Made by a program: the position numbers and the translations under genes
NCBI GenBank assembly: GCA_019426215.1
Contig: CM033403.1
Span: 2,361,001 to 2,425,000 of the forward strand
Direction: 5' to 3'
Source: Buddleja alternifolia
Taxonomy: Eukaryota > Streptophyta > Magnoliopsida > Lamiales > Scrophulariaceae
DNA length: 64,000 bases
Notes under the pieces: generated by a model
Seen by the model: the letters and a program-made list of their open reading frames with translations, nothing else
The model's database searches: none
What the model was told of the DNA's origin: nothing
Shown here: piece after piece, positions 9,879 to 20,549 of the stretch
Numbering within the stretch: the stretch's first letter is position 1
Layout of the letters: each line of letters opens with the position of its first letter

Positions 9879-11265
9879 TATAAGATATTAAATAGTTCCT
9901 TAATAATAAATTAAGAATCATAACCATTTTTTTATAAGATCTTGACAAACCTCTTCAATTCTTCCATCTTAATTACCTAATGTATATTATTTATACCTTA
10001 TAAATTCTATTTTTTATTTTATCCAAACTCTTAATAAATCTTACAAAAATTTCACTAAGCAAAACACATACTATTTTTATTAATATATCATCCAAACCCA
10101 TATAGAGTTTTTAGGATGATCAAATCATTATTATTGGTCTTTCTTACGACCTCCACTTTTATCTTGCTAGGTGTGGTCCCAAAGAAAAAACAAAATATAT
10201 AAAAATTAATTTTGACATATTATAATTAAACGTAAAGTTTTTTAATCCAATATAATTTTATTTTATTTTTAAGTTTCACTTTTTTTTTATTTCGATGAGT
10301 ATTCTACAAAATCTGTATTGAAGTTAGATTTCGTTTTCAGACCCCCAAAAAAATCCATCGAAATCTCAACAGAAATATAAGATCATAAGGTGGGCTTATA
10401 TAATTAACAACTAGAGTGTAATTACGGAGCATACCCAATATACGCAAATTCCTCACATATCAAAACTAAGAAAGCATTTAAAATAGGAATAATTATAATA
10501 TTGCTCCTGAGATGGGGCATAATGCAATTTTACTTTTATTATTTACAAAATTAGAAAAAAATTCGTATAATGCATGTTTTTGCAATCTTGTTCCAATCTT
10601 TTAAACAGGAACAAAATTTTGCGCGTGGAACACATTGCGCTGTTAATTTCAGTACTGGTCAAGTGCAAGACAAGTGACTAAACTAATAATTTTCATCCCT
10701 TTTTTAATGGTTGGGACTTTGCACATGACCAAACTAACAATTTCTATCCGTTATTTCACAATGAGATTAAAAATATGAAAAATGCATTCATACTGTACTA
10801 ATTTTGCAACTTTGTTAACACCAAGACTAAAAGTGAGGATATATCCTATGAGATAATGCTGCAATTTTATTTCTTTACAATATTTTATCAAAATTTCTGG
10901 AATGGATTTACAACTACATCAGTTTCTTGCAGAGATGAGGATGGCATTTACGTGGGAGATAGAAGGCAACCATTTTTACGCGACAAATATGATCAAAGAT
11001 CTTTAATTACCTAACGTGGTCTGCTTCAAGATGGATTACAATAAAATACTGTCTCACACGAGTCACGAACTGATTAAAATAACAAAGTTTCAACTAACAA
11101 TAAATAAAGAGGATACGGAATTAATTAATAATATCTAGATTAAAGATAGAAAATCTTGGGATTGATTGCATTTGATTATTTTTTGATACAATATTTAGAA
11201 ATATTAATTCTTAATAGTTGACGTCAAGTGCAATAATATTTTTGCTCAAGTTGATATCAACAGGA
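9879..11265. other. AT-rich non-coding DNA of block A
   Basis: No coding frame is supported. The first 230 bases (to about 10125) are repeated at 11740-11985. From 10082 on, the stretch is paralogous to 37510-38880 with scattered substitutions and small indels. It lies downstream (minus sense) of the copia RNase H at 11270, so part may be old copia 3' sequence. Confidence 0.6.
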
Positions 11266-11267
11266 CT

Positions 11268-11425
11268 CAGCATCAGCATAAGCCACATCGATACTCAGAC
11301 TCAGTGTTGGAACGAGAGACGGTAGCCTATTTCTTGGCACACCATGATTGTCGCCAAGATAAACAACATACCCAGTAGTAGAGCGACGACTATTTGGACA
11401 TCCAGTCAATCAGAATCCGCATAGA
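11268..11425 (-). pseudogene. Copia RNase H fragment
   Basis: The minus strand shows pieces of the Y.D.DWAG.P..RRSTTGY.VYLG copia RNase H block, broken by a stop and frame changes. Its paralogue at 38885-39075 has the same order. It lies just downstream of the RT fragment at 11429-11665, as in a normal copia pol. Confidence 0.65.
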
Positions 11426-11428
11426 TAG

Positions 11429-11720
11429 TCATGGAGTCCACTGACGAGCAAAGAAAGAGGAGAATGTAGTCAAGTATACCCCGACGTAACGAAGAATATG
11501 CTTGACCATCTGAAAATGAACATCCCTTGGAGAATGCATGAACTGACTAACGAGAGTAACAACATAGGCAATATCAGGTCGGATATGAGTAAGATACTGG
11601 AGACCAACAACAATACTCCGACAAAGTGTCGGATCAGAGTCAAGGAAATAGTCCTTCATTTTGGGAATGAGCTACATAAAAATGTTTCAATTATTTTTCG
11701 GGATGAGCTTAAATATAAGC
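11429..11720 (-). pseudogene. Copia reverse-transcriptase C-terminal fragment
   Basis: A minus-strand frame of 76 residues (11429-11659) carries VGLQYLTHIRPDIAYVVTLV, then SQFMHSPRDVHFQMVKHILRYV, the diagnostic end of copia RT, and then runs out of frame before RNase H. Homologous bases continue to about 11720. Two further copies are at 9310 and 39090. Confidence 0.75.
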
Positions 11721-11729
11721 TACCAAAGT

Positions 11730-11985
11730 AAGATAGTAAGGAGTTCCTTAATAATAAATTAAGAATCCTAACTTTTTTTAAAAATCTTGACAAGCCTCTT
11801 CTATTCCTCCATCTTATTTACCTTACGTATATAATTTACACCTTATAAACTCTATGATTTTGTTTTATCCAAACTCTTAATAAATGTTACAAAAACTTTA
11901 CTTAGCAAAACAGATACTATGTTGAACAAATATATCATCCAAAATCATATAGAGTTTCTAGGTTGATCAAAATCCGAAAATTTTT
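11730..11985. repeat. Repeat X, second copy in block A
   Basis: This stretch (TTCCTTAATAATAAATTAAG... CATATAGAGTTTCTAGG) repeats 9885-10125. Its second half is found again at 40221-40375. It separates the copia RT fragment from the MULE. Confidence 0.65.
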
Positions 11986-12638
11986 AGTTTTAGTCCCATA
12001 GGAATTTTTTTTTACATTTTTGGTCCCATTAGAGTTAAAAAATGACACCTTTTGCCCCAACCGTCACTTTTTGGATGGAAAATTTTTGTGTAACAGAGGA
12101 TTCAAATAACCACGTGAGGGGCACGTGTGAGGAAATTCTCTCTAAACCCTCTGTCAGACGCGATTTTTCCCCAAATAAAAAAAAAAAAAAAACCCTGACC
12201 TAACCTTTACAAAACCAAAACTCATTCAGTCTCTCTTCAAAATTACCCTAATCTGAAGAAGGGGGCTCATAATCTGAAGAAGGCAACCAAATGTTGAAGA
12301 TGGAGTTGAGGATTTTGCAATTTGTAGATGAACCCACTTTTTTATACACTGATTTCTAAGGTTTTTCGTCTGTTTATTGAAACCATTGCTTTTTTGGCAT
12401 TATAATATTGTATACTATATGTTTGTAAACAATGTGGTACCTGGGTGTGTGTTTTTATGATATAGTGTATGAAATTGATTGTTCTGTAGTGTAGTTGTAT
12501 GACAGTGTGTAGGTAGGATTTTTTTTTTTTTTTTTTTGTGTGTGATCCCCAAACACAACTCCAATCAGAAATCCAAAAAGAACCCAAAACCTTGAAGATC
12601 CTGTGCGGGATGAACTGTGAAGGGTTGTAGACTCTAAT

Positions 12639-13079
12639 GTGCTTGGATATTTAGGTGAGGATAGTATGGGAAATAGAGATGATGATAGGGTTCAAGGTCA
12701 TGGAGAATTTGGGAGGGGGACTGATATGGGGACTAAGATGGGGACTAATCGGGCTAGTGAGGGGGACAATAAGGGAGACAGTGAGGGGGGCAATGAGGAG
12801 AACAGTGATGAAGAGTTCAGTGATTTTTATGATGGTGAGTATATAGATAGTGAGGATGATGGGGGAAAATATGGTGAAGGGGTTGCATCTGTACCAACTG
12901 AAATTGAGTCGAGACCTCAACTTATGCCTGAGAGAAAGTCATCATCTAATTCCGGGGGTGAGGAAAGAGAAGACCTGGTTCATAGTGGGGATAATTTTAT
13001 TAGTGGGAAAGATTCTGACAGTGAAGGGGGTGAACAAGACTTAGTTTTTAACCATAGGGACAAGTATGATCTAGGATGA
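12639..13079 (+). pseudogene. mudrA-like: MULE A transposase, acidic N-terminal region
   Basis: The frame covers about 146 residues, very rich in Asp, Glu, Gly and Ser, with the stretches ENSDEEFSDFYDGEYIDSED and SDSEGGEQDLVFNH. MULE B has the same protein at 41758-42231. Just after FNHRDKYD about 375 bases are missing relative to B, removing the MuDR-type DNA-binding domain. The frame then stops. Confidence 0.65.
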
Positions 13080-13189
13080 TAATGCAGAGGATGAATACGA
13101 CCACTTAGGAGATTGTGTACAGGAATTAAGGAGAACAAATCCAATGTTTATAATTATTATGGTCTAGGATGATAAGATTGGGGAGAGTG

Positions 13190-13829
13190 GGAGGAAAAAA
13201 TTTGGAAAATTCTATGTTTATTTTGATGCACTTAAACAAGGTTTTTGACAGGTTGTAGACCAGTTATACATATAGATAGGTGTTATTTAAAGGGACCTTA
13301 TAGTGGTATTTTGTTGACTACTTTGTCAATTGACCCAAACAATAGCTTGTACCCTATTGGTTATGGAGTAGTATCTGGGACAACAAAAGAGGCATGGGAG
13401 TGATTTTTGGGGTTACTTAAGGATGACTTAGGAATAGAAAGACCTGATGCTGCCACTTTTATAAGCGATAAACGAAGAGTTCTAATACCTGCATTTGAAT
13501 TAGTGTTCCCAGGGGCAAAAAATTGGTTTTGTGTGAGACACTTGAAGGAAAATTTTAAAAAGGCTAGGTATAGGGGCTTTACATTCAAATTTGCACTGTG
13601 GAATGCCGCAGCAGTAGCCAAAGTTCTTGAGTATGAGTTAAGGATGAAAGAAATAGGAGAGTTGGATGAAACTTCTATGGAATGGTTCAATGATAAGCCT
13701 CCATTTCATTGGAATAGGTCACACTTTCAAACTTTCCCAAAGTACGACATGTTATTGAATAACTTGTGTGAGTCTTTAAACAGTTGCATACTTGAGGCTA
13801 GAGAGAAGCCAATACTTATAATGCTTTAG
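13190..13829 (+). pseudogene. mudrA-like: MULE A transposase, catalytic (MULE) domain
   Basis: The catalytic core aligns with MULE B 42740-43384. A missing T in the run near 13245 shifts the frame, and W-E-stop near 13400 (TGG to TGA) breaks it again. The open part (13407-13829) keeps FISDKRR with the second Asp, the FCVRHL C..H motif and YELRM with the likely catalytic Glu. The first Asp sits in the upstream fragment. The protein would have cut and moved the element in the nucleus. It is inactive here. Confidence 0.75.
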
Positions 13830-13979
13830 TGGATAAGGGAGTATTTGATGAATAGGCTTACAGAGAATAGGGACAGGGCTTAGAAAAGTATGGAAAAGTC
13901 AGCTGATTGCATTCCAGTGAAGTAAGATGACTGGAATTATGAAATAAAAGTTTGTGATAATGGGGATAGGTTCACTATA

Positions 13980-14515
13980 AACTTGATGACTCATTCCTGC
14001 TCCCATAGGAGGTGGGACTTGACTGGCATTCCATGCTATCACGCCATTAGTGCAATTGGTTGTCAAATCCTTGAGCTTGATGACTTTGTACAAGAGTCCT
14101 CCAGTGTGGCCATGTACTTGGCAGCTTACAATCATTGCATTGCACCTGCCAATGGTCCTAAGTTATGGGAACAAATGAGCCTAGCATCTTTGGGAACAAT
14201 CATGCCATTGCACCTGCCACTTTATTGCATTATTGTCAAATCGTAAAGTCATTCCACCCATTCCTCCCATCTTTGGGAGGATGAGAGAGAGGCTAGCTAG
14301 AGCAACAAGATTGGGAACAAATGAGCCTAGGGACAAGGCCAAAAGGGTAGAAGAAGAAAGGGTCCAGTCAGTATAAAGAAACAATCGTTTAGGGTTTAGT
14401 GTCATTATTGCAGTAATCCAGGCCAAAATGAAATGGGAAGTAAGAAGAGGAAAACAGACATTGCAGCAGGTTTATCAAGAGACTTTGCAAGTCCAATTAA
14501 TGCCAATGTTGTAAG
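13980..14515 (+). pseudogene. mudrA-like: MULE A transposase, SWIM finger and zinc knuckle
   Basis: MTHSCSHRRWDLTGIPCYHA is a SWIM-type motif, normally C.C...C.H. The second Cys position is His here and Arg in MULE B. About 120 codons later a CCHC-like knuckle (FRVQCHYC-type) follows but is damaged (HNQ in B reads as NEM here). The exon ends at GTAAGT (14511). The following acceptor is AACCGG instead of the AACAGG seen in MULE B, so the splice site is lost. Confidence 0.6.
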
Positions 14516-14592
14516 TTAATTTTTGAAAAAGTTTTCCTTAATTTTGCTAATATCAAATAACTTTTGTTTAACGAGTTTAATTGAATGAACCG
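14511..14592 (+). other. Former intron of MULE A transposase with a lost acceptor
   Basis: The donor GTAAGTTAAT is intact. The acceptor dinucleotide is CG (14591-14592) where MULE B has AG (44074-44075). The flanking exon ends, GCCAATGTT and GAAAATGCAAT, match between the copies. Confidence 0.55.
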
Positions 14593-14859
14593 GAAAATGC
14601 AATTGGTAATGATGCTAGACCCTTTGGAAAAGCCCCATCTCAAAAGAGGAGAACCAATGTTTTAAGTTAAAAGATGTGTCAAATCTTTAATTGTTTTTTA
14701 AAAGGTTTATATAGTATATTTATAAACATGTATTATTTTTCAGGAAAATACAAGTGCCAATGGTTGTGCTGGACCCTCCAAAAGGAGAAAAATACAATGT
14801 CAAAAAAGGAGAAGATGTGCCGCTCAAAAAGGGACAACAATCTATTATGTTATAGGGGA

Positions 14860-15191
14860 GTGTTTTTGGGAAATTTGAAGAGAGGAGAGGACTGAGACAG
14901 GGAGACCCCATGTCTCCATATCTGTTTGTTTTGGCTATGGACTACCTATCTAGGAGTTTTAGACAACTGTACAGGGTGCCAGGTTTCAGATTTCATACTA
15001 AGTGGGGAGAGTAAAAGCGTGCTTTGACAGATTTTCTGAAATTTCTGGATTGAGGGCCAACTTGGACAAGAGTCAATTGATATGTGGAGGCGTTGATGAT
15101 GAGACCAAAGAGCTGCTACTAATATAGACTGGGTTTGTGGAGGGCCAGATGCCTATGAGATACCTTGGCATGCCTCTGATTTTATCAAGAT
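14860..15191 (+). pseudogene. LINE reverse transcriptase, N-side fragment lacking the FADD box
   Basis: The RQGDP block runs to GFRFHTKW and then jumps directly to [22 protein letters not shown]. In plant L1 RTs the FADD catalytic box lies between these blocks, so the catalytic aspartates have been deleted near 15008. There is a stop in LLLI*TGF. It ends where the SIRE solo LTR inserts. Confidence 0.7.
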
Positions 15192-16855
15192 TGGTGGTCC
15201 CAAGTGGCATACGAAAGGGTCTAGAAGGGGGGGTTGAATAGACCCTGAAGTCTTTTTCGAGTTCAAAAAATATTTCGTATTAAAATGTAGACGCTTGTTT
15301 GAGCATTTACTTGAAGACTGTTTTGATAAAGTTAACTTAGACTCAAGATTTGAATACTATAACCAGATAGGTTTAAGTGTTCAGTTCTTTAATCAGGGTT
15401 AGTACAACGAAATAATTTTAGAGTCTTCTCTTTTTGAAAGCTTTAGTGTCACAAGTTGTTTCTTAGTTGCTTAGTGTTTGATTATGTTTTACTTAATCAA
15501 TTTATGCAATGAGATGATAATAAGAAAATTGACTGTAAAGTAAATGACATAATATTTGTAAGGTTCGTTGGGTGATGTAATCCCAACTACGTCCTTCTTC
15601 TCCTTGATCACTTGGAGGCAATCCACTAAAATGATTCTCAAAGAATCACACAGAATCTTCTACAATTTAGGGACAAAGGAAGAGATGGATATGGATGACT
15701 TGAGCTCCTTGGTCACACAGATTTCATCTCCAATAAAGATCTTCTCCAAGATGGCCTTGAGCTCCTTGATCACACATACTTCAGCTCCAATAAAGACCTT
15801 TCTTCAACAAGCTTCTCTTACTTAAAAATACTGCTTGTGGAAGTCAACAATCTTTCTCACTCAGATGAAAGGTGTTGAGGGTTTATTGTAACAGGTTTGT
15901 TCGATGTTGGGAAGTTCAAACAACTTGGGATATCTCAGTAAGAATTTAGATTTCTTCTTTGGAAGAAGTTTGAGATATTTGGTGACTGTTTGGAATGTAT
16001 TTGAGAAGCTTGAAGGATTTTGACTATGGGGTGTGCAAGCTTTTCTCTCAAATTATTTCTCAGCTCTCTTTCACATTTACGTCTTTTCACCTTCACACAG
16101 AGATAGCTGAAGGGTACTATTTATAGAGAATCTCAGGATTTGTCCGTTGGACACAAGTCAGGCGCGTGTACCTAACGCAGAGCTTCAAATAGTCCCTTTT
16201 CTGACATTCCTTAATTTCTACTGATTTCGATTGGACATGAGCTGGTTTGGACTCTGAAAAGCTGACAGTCTAGTAAAAAAAGGTAGCTTGTCCCCAAGTC
16301 ATACTGTCTTGTTTACATTTAAGGCACTTATCAGACATTTAATGCATTTTGAATTTATTTCCCGTTGGAAATAAATGTCCGTTTGTGATTGCATTTAAGT
16401 CCTTTATAACTTGGGTTTTATCCCTCAGGTGAATCTGAAAGTTGGACGCTTCAGACAGTTGAGCGCTTGAATCAGCTGAGCGCTTGAGTCGCTGAGATCA
16501 GTCGTTGAGAGCAGTCGCTGAGAGCAGTCGTTGAGAGCAGTCGCTGAGAGCAATCGTTGAGATCAGTCGCTGAGAGCTTGACTGAGCGCTCTGAACAAAT
16601 CTTCATCTTTGCTTTGACTTTGGACGCTGATCTTCAACTTCATCACTTAATAGACTCACACAGAACTCTATTGGTGATTTGGTATCACATACTTAGTCTA
16701 AAATTTATTAAGATAAAAATTACAAGCCTAACAAAATAAGTAAACTTCCAAACGCTTATACAATATTTCTATGAAAGCATAAACTTACATTTTTGGGGTC
16801 TAACATAAAATCCTATATTATCATCATCAAAACATCTAACATGAAATTCCTAACA
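15192..16855 (-). mobile_element. SIRE solo LTR, minus orientation, inside the LINE
   Basis: The plus strand starts TGGTGGTCCC and ends ATTCCTAACA, the reverse complement of the SIRE 3' LTR at 35983-37509 (TGTTAGG...GACCACCA). LINE sequence continues on both sides. The flanks AAGAT (15187-15191) and ATGAT (16856-16860) look like a 5-bp target duplication with one mismatch. At 1664 bp it is longer than the 1527-bp LTR, partly because of a minisatellite at 16494-16577. Confidence 0.85.
16494..16577. repeat. 13-bp minisatellite within the SIRE solo LTR
   Basis: Six full units of GAGAKCARTCGYT plus a partial unit. TCGTT and TCGCT endings alternate, so a 26-bp dimer is the higher-order unit. The equivalent part of the LTR at 35983-37509 has no such array. 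Confidence 0.85.
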
Positions 16856-16860
16856 ATGAT

Positions 16861-17533
16861 TGACAGTGGACAACTATCAAATTTGGATTGATAAAATTTT
16901 GCATAGAATCACAACTTGGACAGCAAAGTACCTCTCTTTTGCTGGCAGGATTCTGTTGATTAGAGCAGTTCTATTTGGCATCCAGATGTATTAGAGTTAA
17001 ATTTTCCCAATGCCAATTATAGTGATAAATGAGATTGAAAGGTTGTGTAGACGATATTTGTGGAAAGGAACAGCAACAGTCAGGTGTCAGGCTTTTGTGA
17101 AGTGGCACAATCTGTGTATCCCTAAAAGGAAGGGGGATTGGGGCTCATTTCTTTTACAGAATGGAACATGGCAGCTATATTCAAGCATATCTGGAATATA
17201 GCCACCAAGTCAGACTCCCTTTGGATCAGATGGGTGCATGCATATTACTTGAAAACGGGTAGTATCTGGACAGTGGAGAGTAAAGTGTCTGACTTATCAT
17301 TCTGGAAAAGATTATTGGCCATTCGAACTCACTTTTTAGATGCTGTTGATATAGCCCAGAATCGGTGGAAACATGGTAAGTTTAGTATTAAGAGTGCTTA
17401 TGAACATAAAATTGAACATTTTGATGAGGTGGATTGGAGTAAGCTAGTTTGGGGTAAAGGCCCGGTAGCTCGACATAGAGTGATTCTTTGGATGAGTATG
17501 CTTAATCGACTTAAGACTAAAGACATTGTCTGA
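16861..17533 (+). pseudogene. LINE RT C-terminal region and zf-RVT-like module
   Basis: Resumes the LINE after the solo LTR: ITTWTAKYLSFAGRILLI, then RLCRRYLWKG and KWHNLCIPK (the post-RT cysteine/tryptophan region of plant L1s). In another frame (17138-17533) it continues with LWIRWVHAYYLKTGSIW and KGPVARHRVILWMSMLNRLK, the zf-RVT-like domain. Frames change at about 17140 and stop at 17533, where CLNCELC-like residues follow out of frame. The remaining 380 bases to the A-tail are 3' end sequence. Confidence 0.75.
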
Positions 17534-17928
17534 ATTGTGAACTTTGTTTGAGAGAAGTGGAATCTCGGGATCAATTTTTTTTTAAATGTGAGTTCACCAA
17601 GGCAGTGCAACAACAGGTGTGGAGTAAAGTGAACCTGAGATGTAACAAAGAAGAGTGGGGGGGCTACACTGGACTGGGGATTAAAGATTAGCAAGGGAAA
17701 GTCCGATATGAGTTGTAAACGATGAGCTATTTTTGCAGCTATAGTATACTATGTGTGGATTGAAAGAAATAGGAGATGTTTTCTAGGAGATAGGGGTAAT
17801 GTGAATAGTGTGGCAGGAAAGATATGGAATTCTATAACATGTTAATTTTAGATGAGTTAGGTTTTTATATTTTCTGAAGGTTAATGAAATACGTCTTCTT
17901 TGTTCCAAAAAAAAAAAAGGGACAACAA

Positions 17929-18640
17929 GTTACGCAAAACAGGTTCACATATTTCCCTAATTTTTCTTACAGCTTATACTACTTATATAGCTTTTCTGCT
18001 AATTTGGTTGCTCTTAATTTTTAAAGGCCTGAAAAAATGGAAATGATAATGGTGGCCCTTTTAACCCTGCCTCAACTCAGGCAAGTACAAATTTTCCAGC
18101 CCATTCAAGGAAATCCTCAAACAAAGAGAAATGACAAAAAGCATCAACACATGTGAGTGGGATAATTATTCAAAGACTAATTATTGTTTGCAGATAAGTG
18201 AAAGTGGATCTGCAGCTGGATCAGCTTCTGAGACATTACTGTCAAAGAACGGCTCCCAACAACCTAACTTAACTGTAAGTATATTAATTTGACTTATCAT
18301 GTACATTTACTTATTTAACTTTGTTTTTATATTGTTGTTACATTAGGCATGGAAGAGGATTTTTCCAGAAATGGAAATTGCTAATAGACCTCCAAAACCT
18401 ATTACAGCCCCAGTTCTATCTCAATTTAGACCTCCATCAGCAGTTGGGGAGCCTACACCAATGCCAACCCTTGTGCCTCAACCGAGAGTTAACATTGCAC
18501 CAAACCACCCATATTGTCTCAGTTTCCTATTGTCAACAATCAAGGTGGAATACCAATATTGATTGGGAGGGGAAAGAAGGGGAATTTATCACAATGACAA
18601 ATTTAAGTGCAGTTGTTTTCTAAACAAGTAAGGGAGCCAA
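17929..18640 (+). pseudogene. mudrA-like: MULE A transposase, C-terminal exons
   Basis: After the LINE the MULE continues. Splice-like signals are readable: acceptor TTTGCAG before 18193, an exon with ISESGSAAGSASETLLSKNG, donor GTAAGT at 18275, acceptor TACATTAG ending 18346, then an exon with FPEMEIANRPPKPITAPVLS. The Pro-rich tail (PVPQP-type, NIAPNHP) is shared with MULE B 44100-44270. A 72-bp intron at 18275-18346 fits plant intron sizes at the low end. B lacks most of these exons. Confidence 0.5.
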
Positions 18641-19289
18641 AAAAGGTAAAGTCAAATAGCCTTGGAGACCATGAAGCCCAGTTGCAAACACATCCCTCAC
18701 TCTTTGTTGATGTTTTGAGTTATTCTTATCTTGTAAATAGAAACATTGAAAGTATTTTTGTCCAGTTAGTGGTCCAGTATTATTTTTGTCCACGGTTAGA
18801 AAAACAAACAATTGTGCAATTATTGTAATTGCTATGTTCGGCTGCATTGTAAAGGAGCAAAAAACAGCCCTTTAATTGCCACTTTCTAACTTTGTTTCGT
18901 AAGACAAACAATTGTGCAATGAATGAGGATTTAGTCACTTTCTACTTTGTTTTGTATATACTGTTAATTGTATTCGGTTTGTAATTTCATTTTTGTTAAG
19001 CAAATTCCATTACAAAGTCCATAATTCCAACGGTAAGACTAAAGAAATTACATGCAAAACACCTAATTCATTGTTACACCAACAAAACACCATAATTCCA
19101 TAGATAAAACCAACAAAATATAGCATAATTTGGTTCCTAAATTACATCAATAGACCTAAATTACTACACTTCAAAATAAACAAAATCCAGAAAAACATTA
19201 TCAGCACCATAGCAATGAGGACCATAGAAGCCTTTGTGGGTTTTTTGCTCCTATGTTTCACCCTCATTTATTCCAACTTGTTTCTCCTC
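18641..19289. other. MULE A 3' untranslated or subterminal region
   Basis: Collinear with 44340-44998 of MULE B, about 95 percent alike by eye. No coding frame is supported. A 12-bp stretch present in B just before the copia LTR is missing here (between CCTCTGTT repeats). Confidence 0.65.
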
Positions 19290-19656
19290 TGTTAGGTATG
19301 TGCCCTCGATGCCAACGAGGAAATAGATTGTACAGGGCACTTCATTATGTTGTACTAATATTTAGTTCTATTTATAGAAAGGCCTTTATCCTTTTCTTCA
19401 TATAAATCTATATGATATTAACAAGTATTGAACAAACAATCCATGTGTATCAAGGAGGACTTTCAACTCCTTATGGAATAAGAAAACGACACTGGGAGGG
19501 TCTAGTACTTGATCACTTAAAGGGTTCCCAAGTTAAGGAATCTTAATTGGGCATTAAGATTCGACTTGTATGACACATGTTTTGACAAGGAGTGTCAGTC
19601 GAACACTATTAGCTAGTGAGAGCTTGTGCCATAGATATATTAATGGAATTACCTAA
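19290..19656 (+). repeat. Copia LTR, plus orientation, truncated
   Basis: Starts TGTTAGGTATGTGCCCTCGATGCC and follows the LTR at 44999 for about 365 bp up to AATGGAATT. There it breaks and the sequence continues as the same LTR in the opposite orientation. Confidence 0.75.
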
Positions 19657-20537
19657 GGATGTGAGTGTCACCTAGCCAGTCTCGTGGACTCACATCGTAA
19701 CCCAATTGAGTACGAAATGAATGAATCATTTTATGAACCTCTTGATCATAAATGCCTTATGAGTATAAGCCCTCCACTGACGTATCTCAATCAAGTGAGA
19801 GTCATGGAAAATGTGAAACTCACTAAACTTGATACTGTGCATTAGATTATAGCATAATGAAATTACTAAACTACCCTCAGTGTCCCACATGAGTTAGTTG
19901 TTATGCTTTGGCCAAAGACTTTATAATTTCATTAGCCTATAATCGCACAGGATACTTTCTCGTTTACTATCGAGACAGTGAATCCCATCTTGGCGATCAC
20001 TGATCAACTGCTACTTGTCTCATTGATATCGCACTTCGAGGTCGACCCCACCGACAGGTAATATGGGCTTAACTACTCTGGTAACAGATCCAATAATACA
20101 AGCACATTGATCATGAACCCTCAGGTCTAAGGCTCACACATACTATTACGATCACTAATCCAATCATTGACAGTCACGGCGTAAATACCCATGTGATCGG
20201 ATTACTACGAGCCGTGTTCGAATATGTCAATTCCATTGACATATCTATGATACTTGCTCCCACTATCCCTATAGTGTTCGACTGGCACTCATCGTCAGAG
20301 CATGTGTCATACAAGTTAAATCTTAATGCCCAGTTAAGATTCTTTAACTTGCGAACCCTTTAGAGTCAAACCTTTATTCACATGGACTATATGTTCAATA
20401 CTTATTTAGATGCCATAAAGATTTATATGAACAAAATACGGATGCCTTTATTAATGTCATTTTAATAGTTTGTATAACATAATAAGATACCATAATCTAA
20501 CTATTTGTCCTCATTGACATTTAGGGCATATACCTAA
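19657..20537 (-). repeat. Copia LTR, minus orientation, truncated
   Basis: Read on the minus strand from 20537 (TTAGGTATATGCCC) it follows the family LTR seen at 44999 and at 53032, for about 880 bp, to GGCTAGGTGACACTCACATCC. Its far end is lost at the junction with the plus-oriented piece, and the final CA is altered (CCTAATAG instead of CCTAACA). Confidence 0.75.
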
Positions 20538-20549
20538 TAGCAGAATCTG

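Larger units (their letters stand above)
14841..17913 (+). mobile_element. 5'-truncated L1-type LINE inserted in MULE A
   Basis: It ends in an A-run (17907-17918) and is flanked by AAAAAGGGACAACAA at 14826-14840 and 17914-17928, a 15-bp target duplication (its A part is ambiguous with the tail). Coding pieces belong to a plant L1 [22 protein letters not shown] near 14890, ISGLRANLDKSQ near 15050 and MRYLGMPLI near 15160. After the solo LTR come the RT C-terminal region and a zf-RVT-like module. The element is 5' truncated (no ORF1 or endonuclease). Confidence 0.85.
11986..19289 (+). mobile_element. MULE A: decayed MuDR-type Mutator-like element
   Basis: This is an autonomous-type MULE, dead and split by a LINE (14841-17913). 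The left end holds several TTTAGTCCCATAGGAA-type repeats typical of a MULE terminal region (about 11990-12070). It is followed by a transposase gene with an acidic N-terminus, MULE catalytic domain, SWIM finger, CCHC knuckle and Pro-rich tail. Relative to MULE B (40360-44998) it lacks about 640 bp of 5' sequence near 12540 and about 375 bp containing the DNA-binding domain near 13080. It keeps extra exons at 14745-18350 that B lacks. No right terminal repeat is visible because a copia LTR begins at 19290. Confidence 0.75.

Noticed and set aside
12510..12540. Poly-T run as a terminator or LINE tail
   Set aside because: MULE B has the same run at 41049 in the same place. It is an intron-like or 5' feature of the MULE, and no target duplication flanks it.
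16494..16577. CRISPR-like short repeats
   Set aside because: Directly abutting 13-bp units without spacers in a plant LTR are a minisatellite.
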